DNA of 64,000 nucleotides from positions 2,748,998 to 2,812,997 of the forward strand of contig JACEVL010000019.1 in assembly GCA_020284085.1 (NCBI GenBank), given 5' to 3'. Origin of the DNA: Aporrectodea caliginosa. Taxonomy: Eukaryota; Annelida; Clitellata; Crassiclitellata; Lumbricidae. Shown one piece after another: positions 53,281 through 64,000 of this stretch. A model generated the notes under the pieces. It ran no database searches. It saw nothing but the letters and a program-made list of their open reading frames with translations, and had not been told where the DNA came from. How positions within the stretch are numbered: position 1 is the first letter of the stretch; each line of letters begins with the position of its first letter. Position numbers and translations under genes: made by a program.

Positions 53281-54115
53281 GGAGTCAGCCTTAATGGAAG
53301 ACCGCTGAACAATCTTAGATTTGCCGACGACATCGATCTGCTGGCCAATACCCGGGAGGAACTACAGGACCTGACGAACAGAGTGGACAGAACTAGCAGG
53401 AGAATGGGACTCAAGATCAACGAGGCGAAAACAAAAACGATGATCATCGGGAAACAACATGAAGATCTAAGAGTGACAATAGGGGGAGAGACACTGGAAC
53501 AGGTTACAAAGTTTGTATATCTGGGAGGCATGATGACGGAGGATGGACGATGCGAAGAGGACATCAAACGAAGAATCGGGCTGGCTTGTGCGGCCTTTGG
53601 AGGACTCAACAAAATGTGGAAAGCGAAAAGCCTCTCAATCAGGACCAAGATGAAACTCTACTATACCCTGGTGGAACCAGTATTACTATACGGATCGGAG
53701 TGCTGGTGCCTGAGGAAAGAGGATGAGAGAAGACTATTGGTGGCAGAAATGGGGTGGTTGAGGAGAATCATGGGTAGAAGCAGGAGAGACAAAATAAGGA
53801 ATGATCAAACAAGAAAAGACCTCGGAGCGGAGGAGACGGTGATAGAGAGAATTGGGAGACGAAGACTTAGATGGTACGGACACGTGAGACGGATGGCGGG
53901 AGAGAGACTGCCCAATGCGGCGCTACACGGTCACGTGGAGGGAGAGAGGAGCAGGGGAAGGCAACGGAAGACCTGGATGGACAACATCCAAGAAGACCTA
54001 CAGAAGAGGGGTACAGACATAACGAAGATCGGCAGCATAGTACGGAATAGAGAACACTGGAGAGGCTTCATAAGGGCCTCATCGTCGGGAAACTGATGGA
54101 AGAGAAATAAGAAGA
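53281..54115 (+). pseudogene. LINE reverse transcriptase fragment at the FB-B centre
   Basis: Open from 53281 to the stop at 54094-54096 (271 codons with no start of its own): GVSLNGRPLNNLRFADDIDL (RT motif with FADD catalytic Asp pair), KINEAKTKTMIIG, FVYLGGMMTED, YGSECWCLRKEDERRLL, RRLRWYGHVRRM and SRGRQRKTWMD. A GAAATAAGAAGAAGAG tail follows. It is 5'-truncated, and its intact frame argues for a young insertion. It is a relative of 18254-18970. Confidence 0.9.
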
Positions 54116-54157
54116 AGAGTAACAGAATTATTGGCAATGGATTTCTACAGGGTATTT

Positions 54158-56650
54158 TGGCTTGACAATAATGTTTCAGTTGAAGGGTGAGCATTAAGAG
54201 AAGAGTGATTGAAAAAGGTGGTTGATTGTGGTTTTAGTTAGCATAAAGGTTTGTCTTCAGGCCCTAGAGAGCGCTTTCACATACCTGGACGATAAGTATT
54301 TAATTAGAAGGGTTCAGTAACAGCATAATTTGCAATGGATTTCTACAGTGTATTTTGTCTTGACAACAATGTTTAAGTGGAAGGGTGAGCACTTAGACAC
54401 TGGTGATTGAAAAAGGTGGGTGATTGTGGTATTGGTGAGCATAAAGGCTTCTCTTCAGGCCCTAGAGAGTGCATTCTCATACCTGGATGATAAGTATTTA
54501 ATTAGAAGGTTTCAGTAACAACATAATTTGCAATGGATTTCTACAGTGTATTTTGGCTTGACAACAATGTTTAAGTGGAAGGGTGAGAACTTAGACACTA
54601 GTGATTTTAAGAGGTGGGTGAGTGTGGTTTCGATTAGAACTAGGGGTGCACGTTAGGTCCTATGTAGGGCTTTCACATACTTAGGGTCTAAGTATTTTAT
54701 TTCAAGGGTCAAGTAACAGTATATCTTGCAATGCATTTGTACAATGGATCTTGCATTGGAAATAGTGGTATTCTTGAAGGGCTACCACTTAGACAGTGGT
54801 GATTGAAAGGGATGGGTGATTGGCGTGTTTTGGATAGCACTAAGAGTGCTCTTTAGGTACTAGGTACGGCTTTCACATATTTAGGGTCTAAGTATTTTAT
54901 TTCAAAGGTTAAGTAACAGTATATCTTGCAATGCATTTGTACAATGGATCTTGCATTGGAAATAGTGGTATTCTTGTAGGGCTACCACTTAGACAGTGGT
55001 GATTGAAAGGGATGGGTGATTGGCGCTTTGGATAGCACTAAGGTTGCTCTTTAGTGCCTAGATACGGCTTTCACATACTTAGGGTCTAAGTATTTTATTT
55101 CAAGGGTTAAGTAACAGTATATCTTGCAATGCATTTGTACAATGGATCTTGCATTGGAAATAGTGGTATTCTTGAAGGGCTACCACTTAGACAGTGGTGA
55201 TTGAAAGGGATGGGTGATTGGGGCTTTGGATAGCACTAAGGGTGCTCTTTATTCCCTAGGTACGGCTTTCACATACTTAGGGTCTAAGTATTTTATTTCA
55301 AAGGTCAAGTAACAGTATATATTGCAATGCATTTGTACAATGGATCTTGCATTGGAAATAGTGGTATTCTTGAAGGGCTACCACTTAGACAGTGGTGATT
55401 GAAAGGGATGGGTGATTGGCGCTTTGGATAGCACTAAGGGTGCTCTTTAGTCCCTAGATACGGCTTTCACATACTTAGGATCTAAGTATTTTATTTCAAG
55501 GGTCAAGTAACAGTATATCTTGCAATGCATTTTTGCAATGGATTTCGCATTGACATTGGTGATATTCTTGAAGTGCTACCACCTAGTCAATGGTCATTGA
55601 AAGAGAAGAGTGATTGGCTGTTTCTATAGCACTAAGGTTGCTCTTTAGTGCCTAGATACGGCTTTCACATACTTAGGGTCTAAGTATTTTATTTCAAGGG
55701 TCAAGTAACAGTATATCTTGCAATGCATTTCCACAATGGATTTTGTATTGCCAATAGTGGTATTCTTGAAGGGCTACCACTTAGGCAATGGTGATTGAAA
55801 GGGATGGGTGATTGGTGTTTTGGATAGCACTGAGGGTGCTCTTTAGTCCCTAGATACGGCTTTTCCCATGCTTATGGTCTAAGTATTTTATTTCAAGGGT
55901 CAAGTAACAGTATATCTTGCAATGCATTTGTACAATTGATCTTGCATTGGAAATAGTGGTATTCTTGAAGAGCTACCACTTAGACAATGGTGATTGAAAG
56001 AGGTGAGTGATTGACGTTTTGGATAACACTAAGGGTGCTCTTTAGTCTCTAGATACGGCTTTCACATACTTAGGGTCTAAGTATTTTATTTCAAGGGTCA
56101 AGTAACAGTATATCTTGCAATGCATTTGTAGAATGGATTTTGCATTGAGAATAATGGTAAGTTTCAAGGGCTACCACTTAGACAATTGAAGGTGATTGAA
56201 AGAGATGTTTGATAGGCGTTTTGGATAGCATGAACAGTGGTCTTTAAGCCCTAGAAATGGGCTTTCGCATACTTAGACAATAAGTATCTTATTTTATGGG
56301 ACAAGTTACAGCATTCCTTCTTGCAATTTGTACAATGCATTACGCCTTCGCAAGTATGGTAAGTTTAAAGGTTACCACCGAGAGAAGGGTGATTATTAGA
56401 GATGAGTGATTGGCGCTTTTGATAGCCGTAACAACTCTCAATAGGGCTTTCACATACTTAGGGTCTAAGTATTCATGTCAAGGGTCAAATTTCAGCATTT
56501 CCTCACTGCAATTTCTGCAGTGCATTTTGGCTTTACAATGATGATAGAACTGAAAGGCTACCACTGATTGAAGAGTGATTGCATTTGCAAGATATCATTG
56601 ATTGTCATTTTGGATATCCTTAGGAGTGCCTAACAGACCCTCCCAAGAAA
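54158..56650. repeat. FB-B array of ~195-bp units (R, inverted)
   Basis: About thirteen units inverted relative to L1/L2. The outermost units (56150-56650) are strongly diverged. Confidence 0.9.
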
Positions 56651-57114
56651 GGGAATTCAGAAATACAGAGGTCAGTTTTTTAGATGAAGAGCCAAATTGC
56701 AGCTTTTCTTGCTATCCAGTGCAAAGGAATTTGAGGAATTTCAAGGGCTAGGGCTGAGATGCATCGTGAAAGGGCTTAATGATTGATATTTTGAATAGCT
56801 GCATTATTCAGACGTTTCGTTTTAAAATTAAATTTTTATATGCTGCAAGGAAACGATTTGGAACAGGTCTTGCGCCAAGTGACGACCTTGAATATGAATA
56901 TTATTGGCGACTTGACAAAAGTTGACTTCCGGAATGGGTTGTCGTTCGATTAAAGTTTCGAGCGGCCATTTGTTATGAGAAATATTGAATATTTAAAATA
57001 ATTTTTCAATCGATTTCCTTCTGTTTAACCAATTATAACTATACTAATGCATTAATTGGGCAATTTACGGCGCTATTTGTTTCACTTAAAGTCAGAAAAT
57101 AATTACGACGCTAA

Positions 57115-57645
57115 ACTACACGTTTACCTACATATATATAGATACATATACATGCATATACATACATATAATGTACATATATATATATATATACATGCAC
57201 AAACATAATATATGTATATATACATATATATATATACTTGCACATACCTATACATACATGTACACATATACATATACATATATATGTACATGTACATATA
57301 TATACACACATATATATATACATACATAAGTACATATGTACGTAAATACATATATATATACATGTACATAAACACATACATCTATATACATGTATGTATA
57401 GTATACTCATACATATATACATATAGATACATACATATATATATTCACATATGCACACATAATTATATATATCGTATATATATATGATATGATATATATG
57501 ATATATATATACTTATATCCATATATATATAACATATGTACATGTATATAGATATAAATACATATGTATACAAACATGCTTATATATACATATAATGTAC
57601 ATATACATATATATATGTACATATACATATATATGTTTTTCACCA
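57115..57645. repeat. (TA)n/(CATA)n-rich tract inside the FB-B right end
   Basis: About 530 bp of ATATAC/ATACAT variants, inserted or expanded between TAAACTACACGTTTACC and the 16-bp terminal repeats. The left ends have only a few bases here. Confidence 0.95.
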
Positions 57646-58453
57646 TGACACTTTCGGACTATCGAACCTTCGGACTATCGAACCTTCGGACAAGGAATTT
57701 ATCAACGTAAAATACGGGATTACCCATAAACATATATTTCTACATAGGCTATATGTTTTACCATGCAATCTTCGGACTATCGAACCTTCGGACTATCGAA
57801 CCTTCGGATTATCGAACCTTCGGACTATCGAACCTTCGGACTATCGACCTGTTCCCGACCAAATACCGTCAAAACCTACGAACTCATAAGTACGCTATTG
57901 GCCCCTATCCCAGCAATTATAACTCTGAAGTGCAGACTAGGATACATTGAGTAAGAGTTTATGCACAATCAAAACCCTTAATTGTGTCCCTCAGCCAGCC
58001 TTGGCACTGATAATTATGAATCCAAAGGGCATGCAGTGGCTAAAGGCTCTTGAATCCTACAAACTCGCAGTAGATTTCAACAACAAATCGAATGGTGTTA
58101 TGACATTGGATTTACATGCGGGAATTAACACCAACCTATAAAATCTCGAGCTATACAGAGTGCTAATAGGTGCACAGATAAATTGCACTATTTCTCAAAA
58201 AGCTGGACAAAACCTAACATCTTTCTTTTTAAAATGGGTTTGAAAAATCGACAACAGCTTTCGCAAAACTGAAACCGAAACTGTACGTGAGTTTCGATGA
58301 CTGAGGGTCTGCTAGGGGAATGTACGAGGTTGCGATACACGCCCACGTAAATTACTCAAAGTGGTTCCAATTTTGGTCGATACTTTTTCTCAAACATTGC
58401 GTTGAGGAAATAATGTTTCTAATGTTTGCCTTGTGTGCTCCTTTCTGGTACTA

Positions 58454-58558
<105 letters not shown>

Positions 58559-58920
58559 TGTGTGGGTGGGTGTGTGGGTGTGTGTGTGTGCATCACAGAG
58601 ATGAAAGTTTGACTCGACTATAGTAGAAACTCAGAAGGGACTAGAATATCGGTATAAAAATTTTAATAATTGTAGGTCTACACTTAATAATATGAAATTC
58701 TTTAAAATGCTACTAATTTATTTTAGGCCCAAACAATAGTTATAAAGTCTATAAACTATTGGATGAATTGATTCAGACATTAATAAATTGATTAGGCCTA
58801 TAAATGAGGACGTAACATCACTTGGACTTACACTGAAGGGAGCACTGGACTTGACGAGTGACCCAGGAGAGTGGAGATCGTTCATTCTTACCCATCACTC
58901 CCAGAGGGCTGGCGTCAAAA

Positions 58921-58980
58921 ACGGATGATGATGATGATGACGACGATGACGACTTTGATGATGATGATGACGACGACGAC

Positions 58981-59072
<92 letters not shown>

Positions 59073-59110
59073 CGATAACGATTATGATAACGATGACGAT
59101 GATCATGATC
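58921..59110. repeat. (GAT)n microsatellite
   Basis: Mirror of 32700-32800, with a long pure (GAT) core at about 58980-59070. The poly-Asp, poly-Met and poly-His frames are artefacts. Confidence 0.97.
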
Positions 59111-59359
59111 ATGATCATGATGATGGTTATGATTGGTCCAACGATAGCAAAGCTGTAGCACAGAGAATGAGCAGCAATGGTATCATTTGGTAAAAAGATG
59201 CGACCAAAATGCATACCACGTGACGTCTTAGAGGCCTGTGATATTTTCGAAGCATGTATAAACATAATGTAACCGATCGCTGATCTACACCAGTGGCATA
59301 TATCGTTGCTTCGATACGTAGAACTAATCGTCTTCTACTGGTGACAAGACGAAGCGACG

Positions 59360-60907
59360 ATGGCGAAGAGAGGACTAGAGTTCGAATCCGGTCATAGATC
59401 GAAAGCCTGTAAATTATATGATTATGATGATATTAACCTGGAGGAAGAAGAAATGCAAGTGGATGAAGAGCTGGAGAACAAGTTACTTGATTACAATGCA
59501 GTGGAGAAGGAAGACAGTGACACAAATGAGCCTCAGAAGAAAGAACTGGAGCAAAAAAGAGATCTGGGAAAATCAAACCGAGGACAAGGAACGAAAGACA
59601 CGGCAGTGGTGTCACTCTGCGATCCTAAAGACAACGAACGTGGGAAGGATGAATTAGAAAGCACAGGACCTGACGGAAGAAAGGAGAACCACGAGAACAA
59701 TGAGGTGATAAAGACAAGAGCAACAAACGGAAAAGAAAACCGGTCAGCACAGAAGACTTATGAGCCGAGAGGTTACCAGTTGGAACTAGCCGGTCCAGCC
59801 ATTAAGGGTCTGAACAGCATAATCTGTGCTCCAACTGGATCTGGAAAAACCATGACTGCAGCTTTAGTCTGCAAAAGTTTGGCGGAGAGGAAAGCTGCCG
59901 ATAAGGATGGTCCCTTCAAAGCTGTCTTCGTCGTCTGCCTTCGCAACTTGGTTCCCCAGCAACGCGACGCTCTTAGTCAGTTCCTTCCTGAATTTGATGT
60001 CGGAATCCTGGATGAACATCAGTTTCTGGATGTGGTTTTGGACGGCTAGGCCTACAACATCGTTGTCTTAACCTCTCAAATCTTGGTCAACGCTTTGGAG
60101 CAGGGTGAAGTTTCACTTAAGAAGTTCAGTCTCATCATCCTTGACGAGTGTCACCATACGAACCTAGATCACCCGTATAATAAGCTGATGCAACTCTACC
60201 ATCTGGAGAAGATGAAGGAATCGAAACCCTTGCCACAGATACTTGGCATGACAGCCTCCCTCGGCGTTGGGTCTGCCTCGGACCGCGGAGGAGCCAAAGA
60301 CCACTACGTCCAGATGTGCGCCAACCTCGACTGCACGCGCATAAGTCACGTGAGTGACCCAAAGAACAAGGCCGAACTGGAAAGATGGAACCCAAAGCCA
60401 TCCGAAAATCAGATCAAGAAGGTAGCTAAGAGACCCCAGAATAAAGAATTCTACCGTGTCATGAACAGGCTGATGGAAAAGATCGAGCTGAAGTACTTAG
60501 GGAGTGGCGCTTTGCAAGTACCGCGAGGTACGCAAGGGTACCTGAGCGGAGTGTCTACTATGAAGCAGGAAGCGGAGAAGACGAAGGAGAAAGCCGAAGA
60601 GATGGTCGCTTGTGAGGTTCTCATCAAGATGAACTCGGCTTGGATGATTCACGATGAACTACGCACGAAGGACGCTCTTCAACTCCTCAGCAAATACTTC
60701 AGGGAGAACCTGGAATCGAAGCCAGGCGCAGTGGAGAAGGCCATGTGCGAGTACTACAGCGATGTCAGACCTGATCTGGAGAGAATCGAGAAGCAAGAGA
60801 CGCTGGAAGACTGGCCTTTGCTAAAGGAGCTGCATGGTCTCCTGGGACAGCTGTTCAACGAAAACAACGAATCTCACGGTCAGTTACATAATATATCTTA
60901 TAATTAG
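59360..60907 (+). pseudogene. Inverted partial copy of the RLR gene (exon 1 only)
   Basis: Mirrors 30931-32472. It keeps the start codon, motif I CAPTGSGKT, DECHH and MTAS, and it ends at the same exon/intron point (CACG/GTCAGT near 60880). An in-frame TAG at 60047-60049 arises from a 6-bp insertion that makes TAGGCCTA and otherwise preserves the frame. No copies of exons 2-5 exist before the arm breaks at 61936. It cannot encode a full receptor. Read-through, a truncated helicase domain 1 protein starting at one of the later Met codons, or a role as RNA are the only possible outputs. About ten other residue changes are visible compared with the left copy. Confidence 0.93.
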
Positions 60908-60969
60908 CCAACGAATATAGCAATGCCTATTATATGCTACACTTTAATGTATGTAATATTATGTATGCA

Positions 60970-61205
60970 TGAGCACTTGTTATAGTGCCCCTTCAAGATT
61001 TCTACTCAGAGGCGCTCCCCGACTACAGCGCGGACACTGAATCGGAGTTTCACGCCGAAGCGCATGACCAATTGCGAGTGAAGGACTTGCCCAGGGTCCC
61101 TACGCGACGGCTTGAGGTGGATTCGAACCCGCAACACTCCGGCTGCAAGGCACCGAACACATCTCTACACCACCACACCCCACATTTGGGATGTCGTTGT
61201 CCCAA
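60970..61205 (-). mobile_element. SINE, inverted copy of 30541-30757
   Basis: Starts from the shared LINE/SINE 3' terminus (minus strand) and includes the B box, GGATTCGAACCCGC read on the plus strand. The (CATA)n and second tail of the left copy are absent. Confidence 0.85.
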
Positions 61206-61359
61206 AGCAACAATGCAAAACGTTAGCCTGTAAATCTAGGAACTATTAAAATTATGAAACCGCAACAGACAGTGTACTGCAGAGCATTGACTTTTCAGAG
61301 TCAATCCTTGAAGCAATGAGGTTCGTCGATCTGGGGCATAGAAAGTGGGACGAGGAAGA

Positions 61360-61815
61360 GAAATAGGAGGAGGAAGAAGAAGAGGAAGAAGAAAATGAGG
61401 AGGAAGTGGAGGAGGAAGAAGAGGGGGAGAAGAGGAGGAAGAAGAGGAGGAGGATAGGAAGAAAAGGAGGTAGAGGAAAAGAAAGAGGAGGAGGGAGAGG
61501 GAAGAGGAATTGGAGGAAGAGGAAAAATAGGAGGATGAGGAATAGAATGAGGAGGGAGAGGAGGGAGGAAGGGGAGAAGAGGAGGAGGAGAGGAGGGAGG
61601 GAAGAAGAAGAGGGAGGAGGAAGAGGAAGAGGAGGAAGAAGAAGAGAAAGAAGAGGAAAGGAGGATAGGAAGAAGAGGAGGAAGAAGAGGAGGAGGGAGA
61701 GAGGAGGAGGAGGAGGGAGGAGGAAGTGGAAGAGAAGGAGGAAAAGGAAGAATAGGAGGAAGAAGAGGGGAGGGAAGAGGAGGAGGAGGAAGAGGAGAGG
61801 AAGACGTGAGAGGAG
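61360..61815. repeat. (GGA)n purine tract, mirror of 29937-30400
   Basis: Same tract in opposite orientation. The sub-repeats have diverged in order, as expected for slippage. Confidence 0.95.
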
Positions 61816-61824
61816 GAGTTCATA

Positions 61825-61936
61825 TGGCTGGGCACCCGCCATCAACTGGCTATAGGCTAGACAAAGCTGCCCTTGCTGCCGCCTTCCCTCTATTGACCTT
61901 CTCCTCTGTTGTTCGTGACCTTGGCATCACCCTTTG
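61825..61936 (+). pseudogene. LINE fragment at the outer break of the right arm
   Basis: Reads MAGHPPSTGYRLDKAALAAA and VVRDLGITL as at 29816-29923, then stops abruptly. This defines the right break of the inverted duplication. Confidence 0.9.
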
Positions 61937-61995
61937 GTTTAAGTTCCCGGAACCCCAAGGCAAGAAAATTGGGGTTTTTTAAACCTCGGGTTATT

Positions 61996-62998
61996 CTACG
62001 GGGAAGAGACTGAACCAGGTGCAATCTTCGAGCATCTCCCATTGTCGATATAAACTGCTCTCTCTTCAGTAGACAGATGCTGAGAGAACATAGAGATGGT
62101 CGATGGCTCTTGGCTTAGGTACCAAGAATGACGCTGCATCATCTTCAGTCCTGTGGATTGCAGAGCGGCAACATCAGAGTCATGCAGCCTTTGGATTAGT
62201 TGAATGTCATTGATGCGACTCCACATGAGAACCACGATTGGATGTAGATGTTAACAACAAATCTGTTAAATCGTTGGATGTCCTGTAATTCACGGGCCGT
62301 CAACTGGATAAGCGATTCGTTTCCATCACAAAGCAATTCAATCTTCATCGAGTATATTGCCTTTGCTATCCAACACGCTCTGTGAAGGGTACCAGGCTTG
62401 CAAACCGCTGCTGAACTGCTCAATCCAACCATGGATGCCGCGAGTTGGTGAAATTCTCGATAATCATCCCGAGGATGGCCACGTTCAAACTGTTCAGTTA
62501 ATAAAATGAACTCCTTCAATTCGTCTGACACAGACATCAATGGCATTCGTCGAGGCTTTGGTTGACGGTTGGCCAGGTCGGACCATTGCTCTTTATTCGC
62601 TTGAAGAGCAGAATGTCAGGCCTAGTTGATGGGCAAACTTTACCGATGTACACTGCGAATGCGTCAGACAACAGGACTTCAAACATTTGATGTCGACAAC
62701 CCATCTACAGCAGATTACGACCGATGGCTGTCTCTAGAAGTCTGCAGACTCCAACTCTGCCGGTTTTTGAGGCCGTTGTGTCAAAGCACATGCCGATTAC
62801 AAATGCATCGCACTGCCATGACTTCAGCAGATCCAGAACCGATACAGCTGCTGCATGTCCTGACCCAGAGACCAACTTTGGCACACCCAGAAGTTTGGTA
62901 TTTCCATAAAATAGAGAGGAAATCAGGACTGGCAATCGGTCCACTTTGCCTGTTTCTACTCCAGTGATGTTAGGTAGCAGCTTGCAATACCAGTGCAT
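61996..62998 (-). pseudogene. Transposon-type ORF of an uncharacterised invertebrate family, broken
   Basis: Minus-strand pieces in order: HWYCKLLPNITGVETGKVDR, KLLGVPKLVSGSGHAAA, CFDTTASKTGR (62705-62998); then VSDELKEFILLTEQF and PGTLHRACWIAKAIYSMKI (62196-62546); then HSWYLSQEPSTISMFSQHLS (61996-62235). From memory, a dispersed multicopy protein family in many invertebrates shows 'CFDTTASNTG' and 'MHRARWMAKAIYSLKI', likely an RNase H-like transposase, but I cannot name it. The frame is broken at least twice and the middle 'ACRHH' segment is missing. Confidence 0.6.
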
Positions 62999-62999
62999 G

Positions 63000-64000
63000 A
63001 CAGATTTTCAGGCTCGAAAGTCATGCTTTGTTTGTTTGGCAGTTTCACTGCGAAAAGATCTTGATTCTGAATGTTTTCTGTCTTCTTCACACTTTAAACT
63101 TTATTCACTTATACAATAAGGCTATATGTTTGTAGATTCTACTACCTAGGAGCTTTCTAAACATACTAAGCATGTTATTATGGGATCAAAGTGTGATCCT
63201 GCGAAAATTGTCAAACTCAGAAATGTCACGCGTAATTTAGGGCAAATTGCACTAATTCTATGAGCCTTGGGGGACCCCTAAATATTTTTTCAAATGTCAT
63301 AAAATTTGGAAGGTATTATTATCGGACCATAAAGAAACTTTTTAGAGGGACTGCGTTAAAAGTTTCATCAAATATTATTTTCCAATGCTGTCATGGGACA
63401 CCCTAATATATATGTATGGATGTACATTTATGCTATATAAACATGTGTAGGGAAGATTGTGTGCATCTTTTATACATAGATTAGTTTCAAACACACATAA
63501 TCTTATTTTGTTTATCCAAAAAGTACAAAATGTACGCAATAATATAAAATATTGCTAATTAATGGGTTCCGCTGTTAAAAGTGATGTAATTTCGAGGTGC
63601 ATTCACATAATGTACAACTAAATATACCATTCTGTGCAGAAATGAATGCTGAATCCATTGCTATATTACAAGTTATGATAAGTGAAACCAAACACGAAAT
63701 CCAGGGGGTGGTAACCACCCCCACCCCTTGGTAGCCGATGTCACAAAAAAACTTGGTAGCCCTAGGGTTAAATGATCCACTTCTTTGTAAAACTTACCCG
63801 CTGAGAAATCTCGCAGAATCAGATTCAGTTGACCACTGTCTTTATTATGTTGACACTCAACTCTTCACAACCCTCACTGTGGTTGGTTGCTGTTAGGCCT
63901 ACCAATCAAATTTTGATGTTGTCAATCAACATCTTAATGTCACTGAACAGCATTTGCCTCAACCCAACTAGAACTGAAGTGATTATCTAATTTATTTTAT
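63000..64000. other. No gene recognised
   Basis: AT-rich sequence. It contains a 19-bp near-perfect hairpin at 63704-63722 (GGGGGTGGT A ACCACCCCC) and a TAGGCCTA octamer at 63894-63901. Confidence 0.4.

Larger units (their letters stand above)
46190..57849. mobile_element. Foldback-like unit FB-B with piggyBac and LINE inserts
   Basis: Left part consists of two direct copies (L1 46190-48810, L2 49749-53279), and the right arm R is 54120-57849, inverted. Each outer end has a 16-bp tandem repeat (TCGATAGTCCGAAGGT) followed by the GGTAAACGTGTAGTTTAGCG segment. The inner parts are arrays of roughly 195-bp units. A LINE RT sits at the centre (53281-54115) and a piggyBac relic between L1 and L2. 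The layout (outer short tandem repeats, inner longer repeats, inverted arms) recalls sea-urchin TU-type foldback elements, but I have not compared sequences. Confidence 0.75.

Noticed and set aside
63704..63722. GC-rich 19-bp hairpin as a terminator or regulatory site
   Set aside because: A single short inverted repeat with no gene context, so no function can be supported.

Overview
This is a repeat-dense animal nuclear genome window. It holds spliced GT-AG genes, CR1-like and other non-LTR retrotransposon relics, tRNA-headed SINEs, hAT-type MITEs, a piggyBac relic and very long palindromes. An RLR helicase gene, a germinal-centre-kinase III gene and the repeat spectrum fit a marine invertebrate, perhaps a deuterostome such as an echinoderm. 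I cannot name the species.

Layout. 1-10.5 kb is intergenic, with decayed LINE fragments, a tRNA-Arg-like SINE and microsatellites. 10.57-11.09 kb holds an unrecognised 172-residue ORF, and 11.23-11.43 kb a small hAT-type MITE with an intact 8-bp target duplication. 12.06-17.97 kb is a seven-exon plus-strand STE20/GCK-III (MST3/MST4-like) kinase. All its exon phases join and its catalytic motifs are intact. One junction uses a GC donor, and its introns carry large satellites, one of them grown out of a LINE coding end. 18.25-24 kb holds a LINE reverse-transcriptase relic and a 5-kb repeat unit with two huge CAGA-type arrays.

25.5-32.5 kb is a minus-strand RIG-I-like receptor gene of LGP2 type (helicase plus C-terminal zinc domain, no CARD). 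I rebuilt it as five exons whose phases fit exactly, giving 804 residues.

29.8-61.9 kb is a giant nested palindrome. The outer arms (29816-34044 and 57850-61936) are inverted copies of about 4.1 kb that include the whole first RLR exon. The right copy lacks the downstream exons and has an in-frame stop. Between the arms lie two foldback-like units. FB-A (about 34037-46180) has arms containing a 44-bp minisatellite that is about 15 units long on one side and about 125 on the other. FB-B (about 46190-57850) has 16-bp outer repeats and arrays of roughly 195-bp units, with a LINE reverse transcriptase at its centre and a piggyBac relic between two direct copies of its left arm. 62-63 kb holds a broken transposon-type ORF.

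The most unusual signal is the palindromic octamer TAGGCCTA. I count 21 exact copies by eye where about one is expected. In three places, comparing duplicated copies shows it (or a one-base variant) present in one copy and absent in the other at a TA dinucleotide. One of these events makes the stop codon in the right RLR copy. It looks like a recurrent 5-6 bp micro-insertion at TA, possibly a transposon excision footprint.
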